A stretch of 60,347 nucleotides of DNA from DASVTR01 sp033855775. Lineage in GTDB: Bacteria; Acidobacteriota; Blastocatellia; Pyrinomonadales; Pyrinomonadaceae. A program made the translations under genes and the position numbers. This document shows, piece after piece, positions 1 to 9,600 of this stretch (positions are counted from its first letter, which is position 1; each line of letters opens with the position of its first letter). The stretch is taken from contig JAWVFT010000058.1 of assembly GCA_033855775.1 (NCBI GenBank), positions 1-60,347 of the forward strand. The letters run 5' to 3'. Under the pieces are notes generated by a model. It was given only the letters and a program-made list of their open reading frames with translations. It made no database searches and had not been told where the DNA came from.

Positions 1-2829
1 CTGCCGTGGCTGCCCCTGCGCGAGGTCAAAAGTCGTCCGCAGAATCTCATGGCGCGCGATGATGCCGTCGAGCGTCTGCTCAAGCGCGACGACGTTAAGC
101 TCGCCCGACAGACGCGCGGCCACTGGAACATTGTAAGCGCCGTTGTCGGGTTCGAGTTGATGCAGCAGCCAGAGACGCTGTTGCGCATAAGAGAGGACGA
201 TGGGTTCGCCCGGCTGCCTCGCGCGCGCGACGAGCGGCGGCAGTTGCTCAATGCCCCAACGCTCGCGCTGCGCGCTCTCGATGTGCGCGGCCAGACCGGC
301 CACGGTCGGCGACTCGAACAACGTCCGCAAAGCCAAGCCGACTTCGAGCGCCTCGCGCACCCTTGAGATAATCTGTGTCGCCAGCAGCGAATGGCCGCCT
401 AACTCGAAGAAGTTATCTTCCACGCCGACGCGCTCCACCTTGAGGACTTCGGACCAGATGCCCGCCACCATCTCTTCGAGTTCCGTTCGCGGCGCGACGT
501 AATCGTCCTGCCCCATCGTATCGCCCTTCGGCGGCTCAGGCAGGGCGCGGCGATTCACTTTCCCGTTGGTCGTCAGAGGCAATTCGTCGAGCAACACGAA
601 GGCCGACGGAATCATGTAATCGGGCAGCTTCTCTTTCAAGTAATCACGCAACTCGCCGAGCGCGACCGCCTCATCTTCCTTCGCCACCACGTAAGCTATC
701 AACCGCGCTTCGCCTTCTCTATCCGCGCGCACGACGACCACCGCTTCGTGGATGACGGGATGCGCGAGCAAGACCGTCTCAATCTCGCCCAACTCGATGC
801 GAAACCCTCGCACCTTCACCTGCTGGTCGGCCCGCCCCACATACTCCAACTCCCCGTCCGCTCTGTAACGAACCACGTCTCCCGTTCGATACAACCGTCG
901 TCCTCCTTCAAGACTAAACGGATGCGGGATGAATCGCTCAGCCGTCAACTCCGGTCGGTTGAGATAGCCGCGCGCGAGGCCATCGCCGCCGATGTGCAAC
1001 TCGCCGCTGACGCCGATGGCGACGGGCTGCATGAAGCGGTCGAGCACGTACAACTCCGTGTTCGCCACCGCGCGGCCAATCGGGACTGCGCCCGTTTTGA
1101 TTTCTCCCGCCGTCGCTTCGTAGACACAGCACCCGACGACCGTTTCCGTCGGGCCATACTCGTTGACCACGCGCACCGCGGGGGCATGCTCGCGCCACCA
1201 CTCAAGGCTCTCGCCCCGCAGAGCCTCGCCGCCGAGCACCAAACATCTCGCCGCCTTCGTGACATGCTCGTCGCGCATGAGTTGGCCCAACACCTCAAGG
1301 TGCGCGGGCGTAATCTTCACCAGACTGAAATCCTGTTCCTGCCGCAAGACGCGGCTCAACTCTTCAACGCCGTCGCGTTCCGACAAGAGCAACACATGAC
1401 GGCCAGCCAGCAGCGGCGCGAACAAACTGGTCACGGTCAAGTCGAATCCGAGCGGCGAATGGACGGGCGCGCCGCTGCCCTCGCGCACGCGATACGCCTC
1501 GACGCACCAGCTTAGATAATTGACCAGCCCGCCGTGTTGAATCATCACGCCCTTCGGCCTGCCCGTCGAGCCGGAGGTGTAAATCACATACGCCGTGTTC
1601 ATGGCCGTGGCCGTGGGCGGCAAGTTCAAAACGCTTTCCTGTGCCAACTCTTCCGGCTCGTCGTCCAGACAGAGAATCGTCTCCGTGTGCGCGGGCAAGA
1701 CCGGCAACAGGCTGCGCTCCGTGAGCAGCACGGAGATGCCCGCATCCGAGAGCATGAAGGCGAGGCGGTCTTGCGGGTAGTTGAAATCGAGCGGCACGTA
1801 GGCTCCGCCTGCCTTCAGCACGCCGAGCACGGCCACGACCATCGCTATCGAGCGTTCGATTGAAACGCCGACGCGCACTTCGGGGCCGACTCCCCTTGCC
1901 CGCAGATAATGGGCCAGCCGGTTGGCCCGCTCGTTCAACTCGCTGTAGCTCAACTGCTGCTCGCCGTGGACGAGGGCCAGAGCCGCGGGCGTCGCTTCGA
2001 CCTGCGCTTCGAACAACTCTTGAAAACATTTGTCGCGCGGGTAATCGCGCGCCGTCTCGTTGTATTCGTCCAATAGCAGCGTGCGCTCCGTTGCCGTCAA
2101 CATCTCAAACTGCCTGACCTGACGGTTCGGGTCATCCAGAGCCTCGCCCAGAATGTGAACCAGATGACGCGCGAATCTTTCGATGCTGCTTTTTTCAAAG
2201 AGCGCGCGATTGAAAGCGATTTGCCCGGAGGCTCTTTCTTCTCCGGCCTCGAAGGTAATCGTCAGGTCGTTTCTGACTTCGGGCAACTCGCCGTGCAAGC
2301 CCTTCAAGACCAGAGCAACATCGAAGAGCGGGCATTTGTTCGAGCAGTCGCCGTGGCCCAAATCCTGAGCCAGCCTTTGAAACGGGTAGGCGTGCTTCGC
2401 GTAAGCTTCCAACAGCGTCTCGCGGACTTTGAGCAGCAATTGGCGAAAGGTCGCTTCCTCATCCGTCTCGTTGACGATGACGAGGGCGTTCGTCTTCTGC
2501 TTGATTCCTTCTATGAAGTCGAGCGCGGGGCTGCCGATGAAGGTCGCGTCGCCGCGATGATATTTGTCGAGACAGATTTTCAGGGACGCCATCAAGGTCG
2601 TGTAGAGCAGGAAAGGCGAGCGGCCCGTGAGCTTGCAGAGCCGCTGGTACAACTCGCCTTCGAGATGAACCGGAACGCTATCAATCGCTGGCGCATACTC
2701 TCTGGGTCTTTCGTAATCCGGCGAGAGATTCGACACTTCCAGTTCACGCGAGAGCTTGTGAATCCAGTAGCTCCGCTGCTCTTTGAGTTCCGTGTCGAAA
2801 ACCAGTATCTCTGTTTCTGCGACGCTCAT
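1..2829 (-). CDS. NRPS-D: half condensation-adenylation(Asn-like)-carrier-condensation, partial
   Basis: Nonribosomal peptide synthetase that runs off the left edge; 943 codons are visible. It starts at ATG 2829, preceded by AGGAAG. Residues 1-250 match only the C-terminal lobe of a condensation domain, opening with the RSYWIHKL segment; the HHxxxDG lobe is absent. An adenylation domain follows (YTSGSTGRPKG, NEYGPTE, YRTGD, NGKVNRR), then a carrier domain (FFELGGHSLLAT) and the start of a new condensation domain (LSYAQQRLWLLHQLEPDN) at the edge. Pocket residues read against GrsA give D-L-T-K-V-G-E-V-G-K, close to the asparagine code; specificity is therefore inferred. It lies 91 bp after the radical SAM fusion gene and should extend the peptide after NRPS-C. 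No thioesterase domain is visible, so the assembly line continues outside the window. Confidence 0.93.
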   Translation of the reverse strand, partial: MSVAETEILVFDTELKEQRSYWIHKLSRELEVSNLSPDYERPREYAPAIDSVPVHLEGELYQRLCKLTGRSPFLLYTTLMASLKICLDKYHRGDATFIGSPALDFIEGIKQKTNALVIVNETDEEATFRQLLLKVRETLLEAYAKHAYPFQRLAQDLGHGDCSNKCPLFDVALVLKGLHGELPEVRNDLTITFEAGEERASGQIAFNRALFEKSSIERFARHLVHILGEALDDPNRQVRQFEMLTATERTLLLDEYNETARDYPRDKCFQELFEAQVEATPAALALVHGEQQLSYSELNERANRLAHYLRARGVGPEVRVGVSIERSIAMVVAVLGVLKAGGAYVPLDFNYPQDRLAFMLSDAGISVLLTERSLLPVLPAHTETILCLDDEPEELAQESVLNLPPTATAMNTAYVIYTSGSTGRPKGVMIQHGGLVNYLSWCVEAYRVREGSGAPVHSPLGFDLTVTSLFAPLLAGRHVLLLSERDGVEELSRVLRQEQDFSLVKITPAHLEVLGQLMRDEHVTKAARCLVLGGEALRGESLEWWREHAPAVRVVNEYGPTETVVGCCVYEATAGEIKTGAVPIGRAVANTELYVLDRFMQPVAIGVSGELHIGGDGLARGYLNRPELTAERFIPHPFSLEGGRRLYRTGDVVRYRADGELEYVGRADQQVKVRGFRIELGEIETVLLAHPVIHEAVVVVRADREGEARLIAYVVAKEDEAVALGELRDYLKEKLPDYMIPSAFVLLDELPLTTNGKVNRRALPEPPKGDTMGQDDYVAPRTELEEMVAGIWSEVLKVERVGVEDNFFELGGHSLLATQIISRVREALEVGLALRTLFESPTVAGLAAHIESAQRERWGIEQLPPLVARARQPGEPIVLSYAQQRLWLLHQLEPDNGAYNVPVAARLSGELNVVALEQTLDGIIARHEILRTTFDLAQGQPRQ
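778..1068. repeat. Near-identical A-domain tract, copy 1
   Basis: About 291 bp that align without gaps to 21796-22086, with four mismatches that I can see. Both copies encode the same stretch of an adenylation domain C-terminal region (ANTELYVLDRF through YRTGD to FRIELGEIE). Sequence on either side diverges abruptly. This points to recent gene conversion or recombination between NRPS-D and NRPS-A. Confidence 0.9.
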
Positions 2830-2891
2830 CGCATCTTCCTTTCGACCCTGCTTAACGCCGATGATTATCTTCCGTCTTAAACGTTAGCGAC

Positions 2892-2920
2892 GCCTTGCCC
2901 CGTTGGGGCGGGCGCAAGGC
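2892..2920 (-). terminator. Intergenic hairpin between radical SAM fusion and NRPS-D
   Basis: On the minus strand, directly after the stop codon of the upstream gene, GCCTTG pairs with CAAGGC and CCCC with GGGG around an AAC loop. There is no T-run after it, so it is not a standard intrinsic terminator. It could pause transcription or protect mRNA ends. It may be a point where the cluster's NusG-like factor helps readthrough; that link is inference. Confidence 0.4.
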
Positions 2921-5900
2921 TCATCCGAAATTGAAAGTATCGACGGCGAGCGCTTCCGCCGCCGCAAACTCTTCGGTCTTTCGCTCCAACGTTATCTCCT
3001 CAAGCCTTAGCTCCGCGTTCGCCGCGGCCTGTTCGAGGATGGCGCGCAGGTAGGCCGCGAGTTTCTCCGTGCTCTCCTGCCCGAACAAATTCTTCAAGGA
3101 CTGCAAGCGAAGCTGCAAGCCATCCGCGACGGCGACCGCTTCGAGCGAGAGAGCCAGTTTGCGCTCCGCGCCCTGATAGCTCTCAAGCTTTCGCTCGACC
3201 GCAGCCGCAGCCGATTCGGTTTCACCTGCTTCAGCGAAAACGAACCCGACATCGAAGACCGGACGCGCCCTGCTGAGTTCACCATGCGGAATTTCGCCGG
3301 CTAAGATTTCAAACGCCTGCGCCGCGTGTTGGGCTGCCTGCGCGCTCTTCTTTCCGGTTTGTTCGACAAACTGGCGGAAGCTCAAGCCGCCCGGCACGAG
3401 CAGCCTGAGCGGAGCTACCGGACGCGCCTCGCCTGCCGCGAGCGACGCCACGACCGACACCTCTTCGCGGCCATTCAAGAGCGAGAGCAGCATGGCGTAA
3501 GCGGACAGAATAACGTCCGGCAAGCTGGCCTGATATGCGTCTTGCAGAGCCTTCGTTAAATCGTCCTCGATGGCGAAATCAGTGGAGGCATAAGACTCGC
3601 CCGCGGCCACTTCGGCGTGGCCTTCAATCCAGATATTTGGCTGGCCGTCGTTCTTGCCAAACTCCTTGAGCCAAAATTCCTTTGCCCCGACGTAGCTCTT
3701 CAAGCGTTGCAGAATCGTTTCCAATTCCCCGGCCAGATGCGCGGAAATCTCTTCGACAAGCATCTGCGGGACAACTCCGGCGCGCGATTTTAAAATCACC
3801 TTCAGCCCGTCGCCCATCACGGGAGCAATCTCCAAAACGTACGGGGCGGCCAGCTTCCGTCCATCCGTGATGAACCCTTCCGAGCGCCATTCGTCTTCTT
3901 CGAGCCACGGCGGGTTGACGAAGTATTCAAGGTTCAGCAACACACGCTCGCCCGCTTCAATCCCGGCCCGCTCGCCCGCTTCGTCTCCCGCCCCGCTCAA
4001 GGGCAACTGCCGCAGAGTCTCCTGCACACGCCGCGGGTCGCCCGCCTGCGCGATGAACTGTTCGGGCATTTGATGTGTGCGAGTCAGAGCAGCCATCGTG
4101 TGCGCCAGAGCCGTGTCGGCCACTCGATAATCAAGCTTGACGTAGAGCTTCAGAGAGTCGCTCGCCGCCATCTTTTTCAGACACTCCGAGAGCGCGCTCA
4201 GCATCACAGCCGGCGGCAACGCTCCATACTCCGGCAGCGTTTCGGAAGCAATGTCGCGCGCCAACTTTTCATCGAGCAGAAGAATTTCAGTGACGGGCTC
4301 CTGCGCTTCACTCTCTACGGCTTCAACCTCCACGGCTTCAACTTCGACGGCTTTAAGCCGTGCCGTCTCATCCGTCTTTTGTTCCTCATCCGTCTTCCGC
4401 TCGGTGATGAAAGCGGTGTAACTCTTAGCCACCTGCCGCAGCGAAATCTCTTTGCCGTGCGCCGCCTGCTCGTATAAGCGGAACAGGTCTTCACACAGCA
4501 GGACGACGCCGCGACTGTCGGCGATGGCCTTGTGCGCGAGCACGAGCAAGCGACACGACGCGCCTTGATTGAGCAAGGCGACGCGCAACGACGAGCCAGC
4601 CGACGGCCTCATTTCGGGCAGCAAGCTTTCGATGATGCGTCTCTCGGCGGCGGCTTCATCTTCGCCTTCGACTTGATGTATGGACAGGACTTCGCCCTGC
4701 TGAGACTCTTCATCGGCAGGCACATACTGGCCGTCCTGCAAGCTGAAACGAAGCATCTCGTTATAGCGAATGAGTTGCGCGACGGCCCCGGCCAACGTCT
4801 TCTCGTCCAGCTTTTTCTTGACGGCTATTTTGTGGCAGAGCACGGAATCCAGGCTCGTCGTCTCATGAGCAGACAGCTTTCCATAATCGTCCGTATAGAC
4901 CGCGACGGCTTCGTCCGGCAGGCTTGCTTCGTCGCGGTGCGGGCTGACTCCGGCGTAGACCTGCGTGGTCAAAGGATGCAGCATCAGCCAGCGGTCTTCC
5001 GCTTGATAGCGGTCGGACATGTTGTAGATGTTCGGCAGCCCAAGCTTCGAGGCGAGGTCGGAGATGCGACGCAGCCGCTCGTAGCGCTCGTGTCGCGTCG
5101 GCCTGACATCGATGATGTCCCAGACACGAAACTTGATGATGTCCGTCACGTCATCCGGGTATAGAGAATTACACTGGTAAAGGCGCGAGCCGATTTGCCC
5201 GTAAGGATAGTAGTAGTAAGGATGCGCTTCCAGTTCGTAGATGTTGCGGTGATTCTCACGAATGAAATCGAGCGTCTCCTCGAAATCCTCGTCCGTCTCG
5301 CCGGGGAAGCCCACAATCCAGTACGTCGTCGCCCTGATGCCCGCCGTCGCCAAACTTCTGAGGGCGTCCGCGATGACAGCCGGTGTGGTCATCTTGTCCA
5401 TCGAATCGAGGACGCGCGCCGACGCGCTCTCGATGCCGAGCCGGACGCGGTACAAGCCGGACTTGGCCCACATGCCCGTGCGGTCGCGGTGCGTGACGGG
5501 CTTGTCCGCGCGCAGGTATCCGTCGTAGAGAATGTCGGCCTTGCGCTCCAGCAACTCGCTCGCAAACTGCATCACGTAAGGGTTCATCAAAGAGTCGCCC
5601 ATGAAGAACGAGTTGATGTTGTTCTGCTCGGCCAGGGCGATAACCTGCGAGGCGAACAAGTCCATCGGCTTCTTGCGATAATCGCCCCACTGAATCGTCT
5701 CCGAACAAAAGCTGCACTGGAAGGGACAACTGCGCGCGCCTTCGATGGTCAGGTGATAATAGTTATCCACCTTCATGTCAGAAAAATCGGGCGGCGGGAC
5801 ATCCTTCATCTCTAAGGTCGTCCCCTTCAAGTCGGTGATTGAGATGACGCGCTTGTGCGATAGCTCGCCCTGCAAGAGCTTGAGAAAGAGCAACTCGCCT

Positions 5901-6583
5901 TCGCCCAGAATCACATGGTCTATGTAATCGTATTCGCGCAGGAGCGTCTCCAGATTATCGGAGCCGAGCGCGAGGTCGTCGGCGAAGATGCCGCCGCCCA
6001 TCACGGTCTTGATGTGCGGATGCTTCTCTTTAATCTTTCGCAGCAGGAAGAGCGACGGGCCGAGCGACGTGCTGTACGTGCTGGTGCCGACCACTGTGTA
6101 GCCCGTCAGGTCCAGACTTTCGATAGCCTCTTCGAGTTGCTTGTAGAATCTTTCGACGAGCGGCAGCAGAGCCTTGATGACGCCTTCATCACGCGGAATG
6201 CCGTAGAGCGGAATGATGGTTTCCAGCACACGCGCGCACTCTTCAACGCTCGCCCCGTTGGCGTAAGCCAGCATGTGCGCGTTGAGAATCCACCAGAGCT
6301 TCGAGTAGCCGTCGTTGATGGAGACATCTTCAAGCGTCTGGACAATCCCGAAATACTTATGATGCATGCCCCATAATTCGGGGTCGGTGTTGAAGTCGAA
6401 ACACTTGACGGAGTAGCCGTGTGGCTGAAGGAACGACTTCAGGATGCTGATGCCGAGCGGTGGCGTCCAGGGCGTAAAGTAAGGTGGCTTGAAAAGCATG
6501 ATGCCGCCCGCCTGCGGGGATTTCTTAACCGTCCTGCTAGGCGCGATGGAAACCAGGTTGAGTTCGCTGATGCCTGTATTCAT
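2921..6583 (-). CDS. B12-binding radical SAM enzyme fused to degenerate condensation domains
   Basis: A 1220-residue protein. The start is ATG 6583 with AGAGG upstream; a longer reading from 6673 would overlap NRPS-C by 71 bp. Residues about 25-240 look like a cobalamin-binding fold (MGGGIFADD, ILGEGE) without the DxHxxG motif, as is usual for radical SAM methyltransferases. The radical SAM core has C286, C290 and C293 (CPFQCSFC) and a GFPGETDEDFEET motif. From about 530 on, the sequence resembles condensation domains. The active-site motif reads HKAIADS instead of HHxxxDG, so the catalytic His is lost. A second C-lobe-like segment (KEFWLKEF) follows, to the end. The dead C region may dock a carrier-bound substrate for radical chemistry such as C-methylation. 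The radical SAM call is firm; the reaction is unknown. Confidence 0.9.
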   Translation of the reverse strand: MNTGISELNLVSIAPSRTVKKSPQAGGIMLFKPPYFTPWTPPLGISILKSFLQPHGYSVKCFDFNTDPELWGMHHKYFGIVQTLEDVSINDGYSKLWWILNAHMLAYANGASVEECARVLETIIPLYGIPRDEGVIKALLPLVERFYKQLEEAIESLDLTGYTVVGTSTYSTSLGPSLFLLRKIKEKHPHIKTVMGGGIFADDLALGSDNLETLLREYDYIDHVILGEGELLFLKLLQGELSHKRVISITDLKGTTLEMKDVPPPDFSDMKVDNYYHLTIEGARSCPFQCSFCSETIQWGDYRKKPMDLFASQVIALAEQNNINSFFMGDSLMNPYVMQFASELLERKADILYDGYLRADKPVTHRDRTGMWAKSGLYRVRLGIESASARVLDSMDKMTTPAVIADALRSLATAGIRATTYWIVGFPGETDEDFEETLDFIRENHRNIYELEAHPYYYYPYGQIGSRLYQCNSLYPDDVTDIIKFRVWDIIDVRPTRHERYERLRRISDLASKLGLPNIYNMSDRYQAEDRWLMLHPLTTQVYAGVSPHRDEASLPDEAVAVYTDDYGKLSAHETTSLDSVLCHKIAVKKKLDEKTLAGAVAQLIRYNEMLRFSLQDGQYVPADEESQQGEVLSIHQVEGEDEAAAERRIIESLLPEMRPSAGSSLRVALLNQGASCRLLVLAHKAIADSRGVVLLCEDLFRLYEQAAHGKEISLRQVAKSYTAFITERKTDEEQKTDETARLKAVEVEAVEVEAVESEAQEPVTEILLLDEKLARDIASETLPEYGALPPAVMLSALSECLKKMAASDSLKLYVKLDYRVADTALAHTMAALTRTHQMPEQFIAQAGDPRRVQETLRQLPLSGAGDEAGERAGIEAGERVLLNLEYFVNPPWLEEDEWRSEGFITDGRKLAAPYVLEIAPVMGDGLKVILKSRAGVVPQMLVEEISAHLAGELETILQRLKSYVGAKEFWLKEFGKNDGQPNIWIEGHAEVAAGESYASTDFAIEDDLTKALQDAYQASLPDVILSAYAMLLSLLNGREEVSVVASLAAGEARPVAPLRLLVPGGLSFRQFVEQTGKKSAQAAQHAAQAFEILAGEIPHGELSRARPVFDVGFVFAEAGETESAAAAVERKLESYQGAERKLALSLEAVAVADGLQLRLQSLKNLFGQESTEKLAAYLRAILEQAAANAELRLEEITLERKTEEFAAAEALAVDTFNFG

Positions 6584-6602
6584 TGGACGCGAATCCTCTT
6601 TC

Positions 6603-9600
6603 TTAGTTCGTCTCAAACATGAATTGATGGTCTTCGTACTGTAGTTGTAAATCGCCGCGAGCGATTCTTTCATCTTCGGCTTCGGTCACGAGCGGTATCG
6701 AGAGCAGGCTGCTCTCAGGCTGCTCCGCGATGTGCGAGAGTAAGGCTTGATAATGCTCTAACATCTGCTTGATGCGCGTTTCGTTGAAGAGGTCGGAGTT
6801 ATATTCAAGGATGCCCGTCAAGCCCTGCGCGCCCTCGGCCATGCTGAGAATCAAATCGAAGTGCGGCATGCCGGATTCGATTTCCAGCGGAGTGATGCGC
6901 AGGCCCGACACCTCCATCCGCGGCTTCGGATTGTTGAGAATTTGAAAGACCACCTGAAAGAAGGGCGTGCGGTTCAAGTCGCGCTCCGGCTTCAATCGCT
7001 CGACCAGTTTCTCGAACGGCAGGTCTTGATGAGCATAAGCTTGAAGGCAGACCTCGCGCACACGTTCCAGCAGTTCCATGAAACTCGGATTGCCGGAGAG
7101 GTCCGAGCGCAAGACCAGCATGTTGATGAAGAAACCGATGAGGCTCTCCGTCTCGATCTGGTTGCGATTCGCCACGGCGAGGCCGATGGCCATGTCCTCC
7201 TGGTCTGTGTAGCGATGCAGCAGGGCTTCCCAACCGGCGAGCAGCGTCATGAACAGCGTCACGCCCGCGCGTTGACTGAGGGCTTTGAGAGCCGCCGTCA
7301 ACTCAGGCGAGAGCGTTAAGGGTTCCTGCGAGCCGCGATAGGTCAACACAGCAGGGCGCGGGCGATCCGTCGGCAACTCAAGCGGCGGCACGTTCGCCAA
7401 TTGCTCGCGCCAGTAGTCCAACTCTCCGTCCAGCGCGCCCTGCTCCATTAGTCGTTGCTGCCAGACGGCGAAGTCCGCGTACTGCACGGCCAGTTCCGCG
7501 AGCGGCGAAGGCTGGCCGCCGGAGAAGGCTTCGTACAGCGTGATGAGTTCCGAGATGAGCACGCCGATTGACCACGCATCGGAGATGATGTGATGAATGC
7601 TGAAGAGCAGGACGTGCTCTTCCGGCGTGAGCCTGACTAGGCCCGTGCGCAACAGCGGGCCACGGCTCAAGTCGAAGCAGAGGCGCGCGTGCTCGTCAAT
7701 CAAACGGCGCAAGCGCGACTGTCGCAGGCCGTCCGACAAATCGACCAAATCATAGAGCGGCAACCGCATGGACGCGGGCGGATGAATGACCTGCACAGGC
7801 TCGCCTTTGTCGAAGGCAAAGCTGGTGCGCAGCGATTCATGTCGCCTGACGAGTTCCGTAAAACTCTGCTCCAAAGCGATGACGCTCAAGGGGCCGTCGA
7901 GCCGCACCGCGCCGGGGAGATTGTAGGCGGGGCTGCCCGGCGTCAGTTGGTCTAAAAACCACAGACGCCGCTGCGCTGAAGAGAGCGGCAAGCCGCCATC
8001 TGCGCGCGTGACCGGACGCAAGGGAGGCAAAGCCGCCAAGCCCTGCTTCGCTCTGAGCAACTCTTCGATGCTCCGGGCCAAAGCCGACACGGTTGAATAT
8101 TCAAACAAGTATCTGAGCGGGACTTCGACCTGCAAGGCCGAGCGCAGCCGCGAGATGACCTGCGTGGCGAGCAGCGAATGGCCGCCGAGGGCGAAGAAAT
8201 CGTTGTTGACGCCGACGCGCTCAAGGCCCAACAACTCGGCCCACGTTCCGGCGATAATCTCTTCAAGGGCCGTGCGCGGCCCTGCGTCATGCGCGCCCGC
8301 CGCCGTCTCATCGCTGCCCCACTCCGGCTCCGGCAATCTTCGATAATCAAGTTTGCCGCCAGCCGTCAAAGGCATCGCATCAATCTTCATTAAGACGGAC
8401 GGCGCCATGTAGTCAGGCAGTCGCTCTTTCAAATACTCTCGCAAATCGGCGGCGACGTATTCCGTGGCTTCACGCAGCGCCAGATAAGCGACCAGACGCT
8501 TTTCGCCACGGCGGTCTTCGCGGCTCATGACCAGACATTCCTGCACCAGCGGATGCTGGCGCAGGATGGTTTCAATCTCGCCCAACTCGATGCGAAAGCC
8601 GCGAATCTTGACCTGCTGGTCGCGGCGTCCCCAGAACTCTATATTGCCGTCCGGCAGATAGCGCGCGACATCGCCCGTCTTGTAAAGAGTGTTCCATCCG
8701 ATTTCCGGGTAAGGGTTGGCGACAAAGGCCGCCTTCGTCTTCTCCTCGTCGTTGTAATAGCCGAGCCCCAGACAGACGCCGGACAAGTAGAGTTCGCCTT
8801 TGACGCCGACCGGAACCAATCGTTGATGGTCGTCCAGAATCAGCACGCGCGCGTTGGCGATGGGTTTGCCGATGGGGATTTTATGACGAGAACTGGCGGC
8901 CTCGGCCCCCGTCAACTCGTAAGCGATGCAACCGATGCTGGCCTCCGTCGGACCATAGAGATTGACGACCTGCACGGAGGGAAAGCGCTGCATAAACTGG
9001 TACGCGGTGGCGGCTGTAATCTCTTCGCCGCCGACAATCACCGAGCGCAAGGTTTGCATCCGTTCTTCCCAACGCCCGCTCTCGACCAGTTGCGGCACGA
9101 TGACGTTGAAGACCGATGGCACAAAGTCCGTCAAGGTCACTCCGCGCTTCTCTATCAAGGCCGTCAGATAGTCCGCCGTCAACTCCATCTCCGGCGACGG
9201 AATGACGGTCTGGCCGCCGCTCAACATCGGCCAGAACAGTTGCCACACGGCGCTGTCGTAAACCTGCCGCGTCGTTTGCAGGACGGAGCGCGCCGCCGCT
9301 TGCCCGAAGAAATCATCCATCCACAGAAAGCGATTGGTGATGCCGCGATGAGGCACGACCACGCCCTTCGGCTTGCCGGTCGAGCCGGACGTGTACATCA
9401 CATAGAGCGGCTCTTCGGCGCTCATCTCGACGTTTGGATTAGCAGCCTTTCCGCTGTGTTGATGCTCTTCGACCGTGATGAAAGCGCAGCCCAACTCGTC
9501 CGCCCGCTGCGGCGTCAGGCGATTGACCACAATAGCGTCGCTGCCCAAATCATCCAGAACCTGCCGCAAGCGTTGGAGCGGCCAAGCCGTGTCGAGCGGG

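Noticed and set aside
1364..2029. 221-codon minus-strand frame in NRPS-D
   Set aside because: It is a shifted frame of the same strand; the true frame carries all A-domain motifs.
6584..6673. N-terminal 30-residue extension of the radical SAM fusion
   Set aside because: It would overlap the end of NRPS-C by 71 bp, has no ribosome site, and adds no domain. ATG 6583 has AGAGG.
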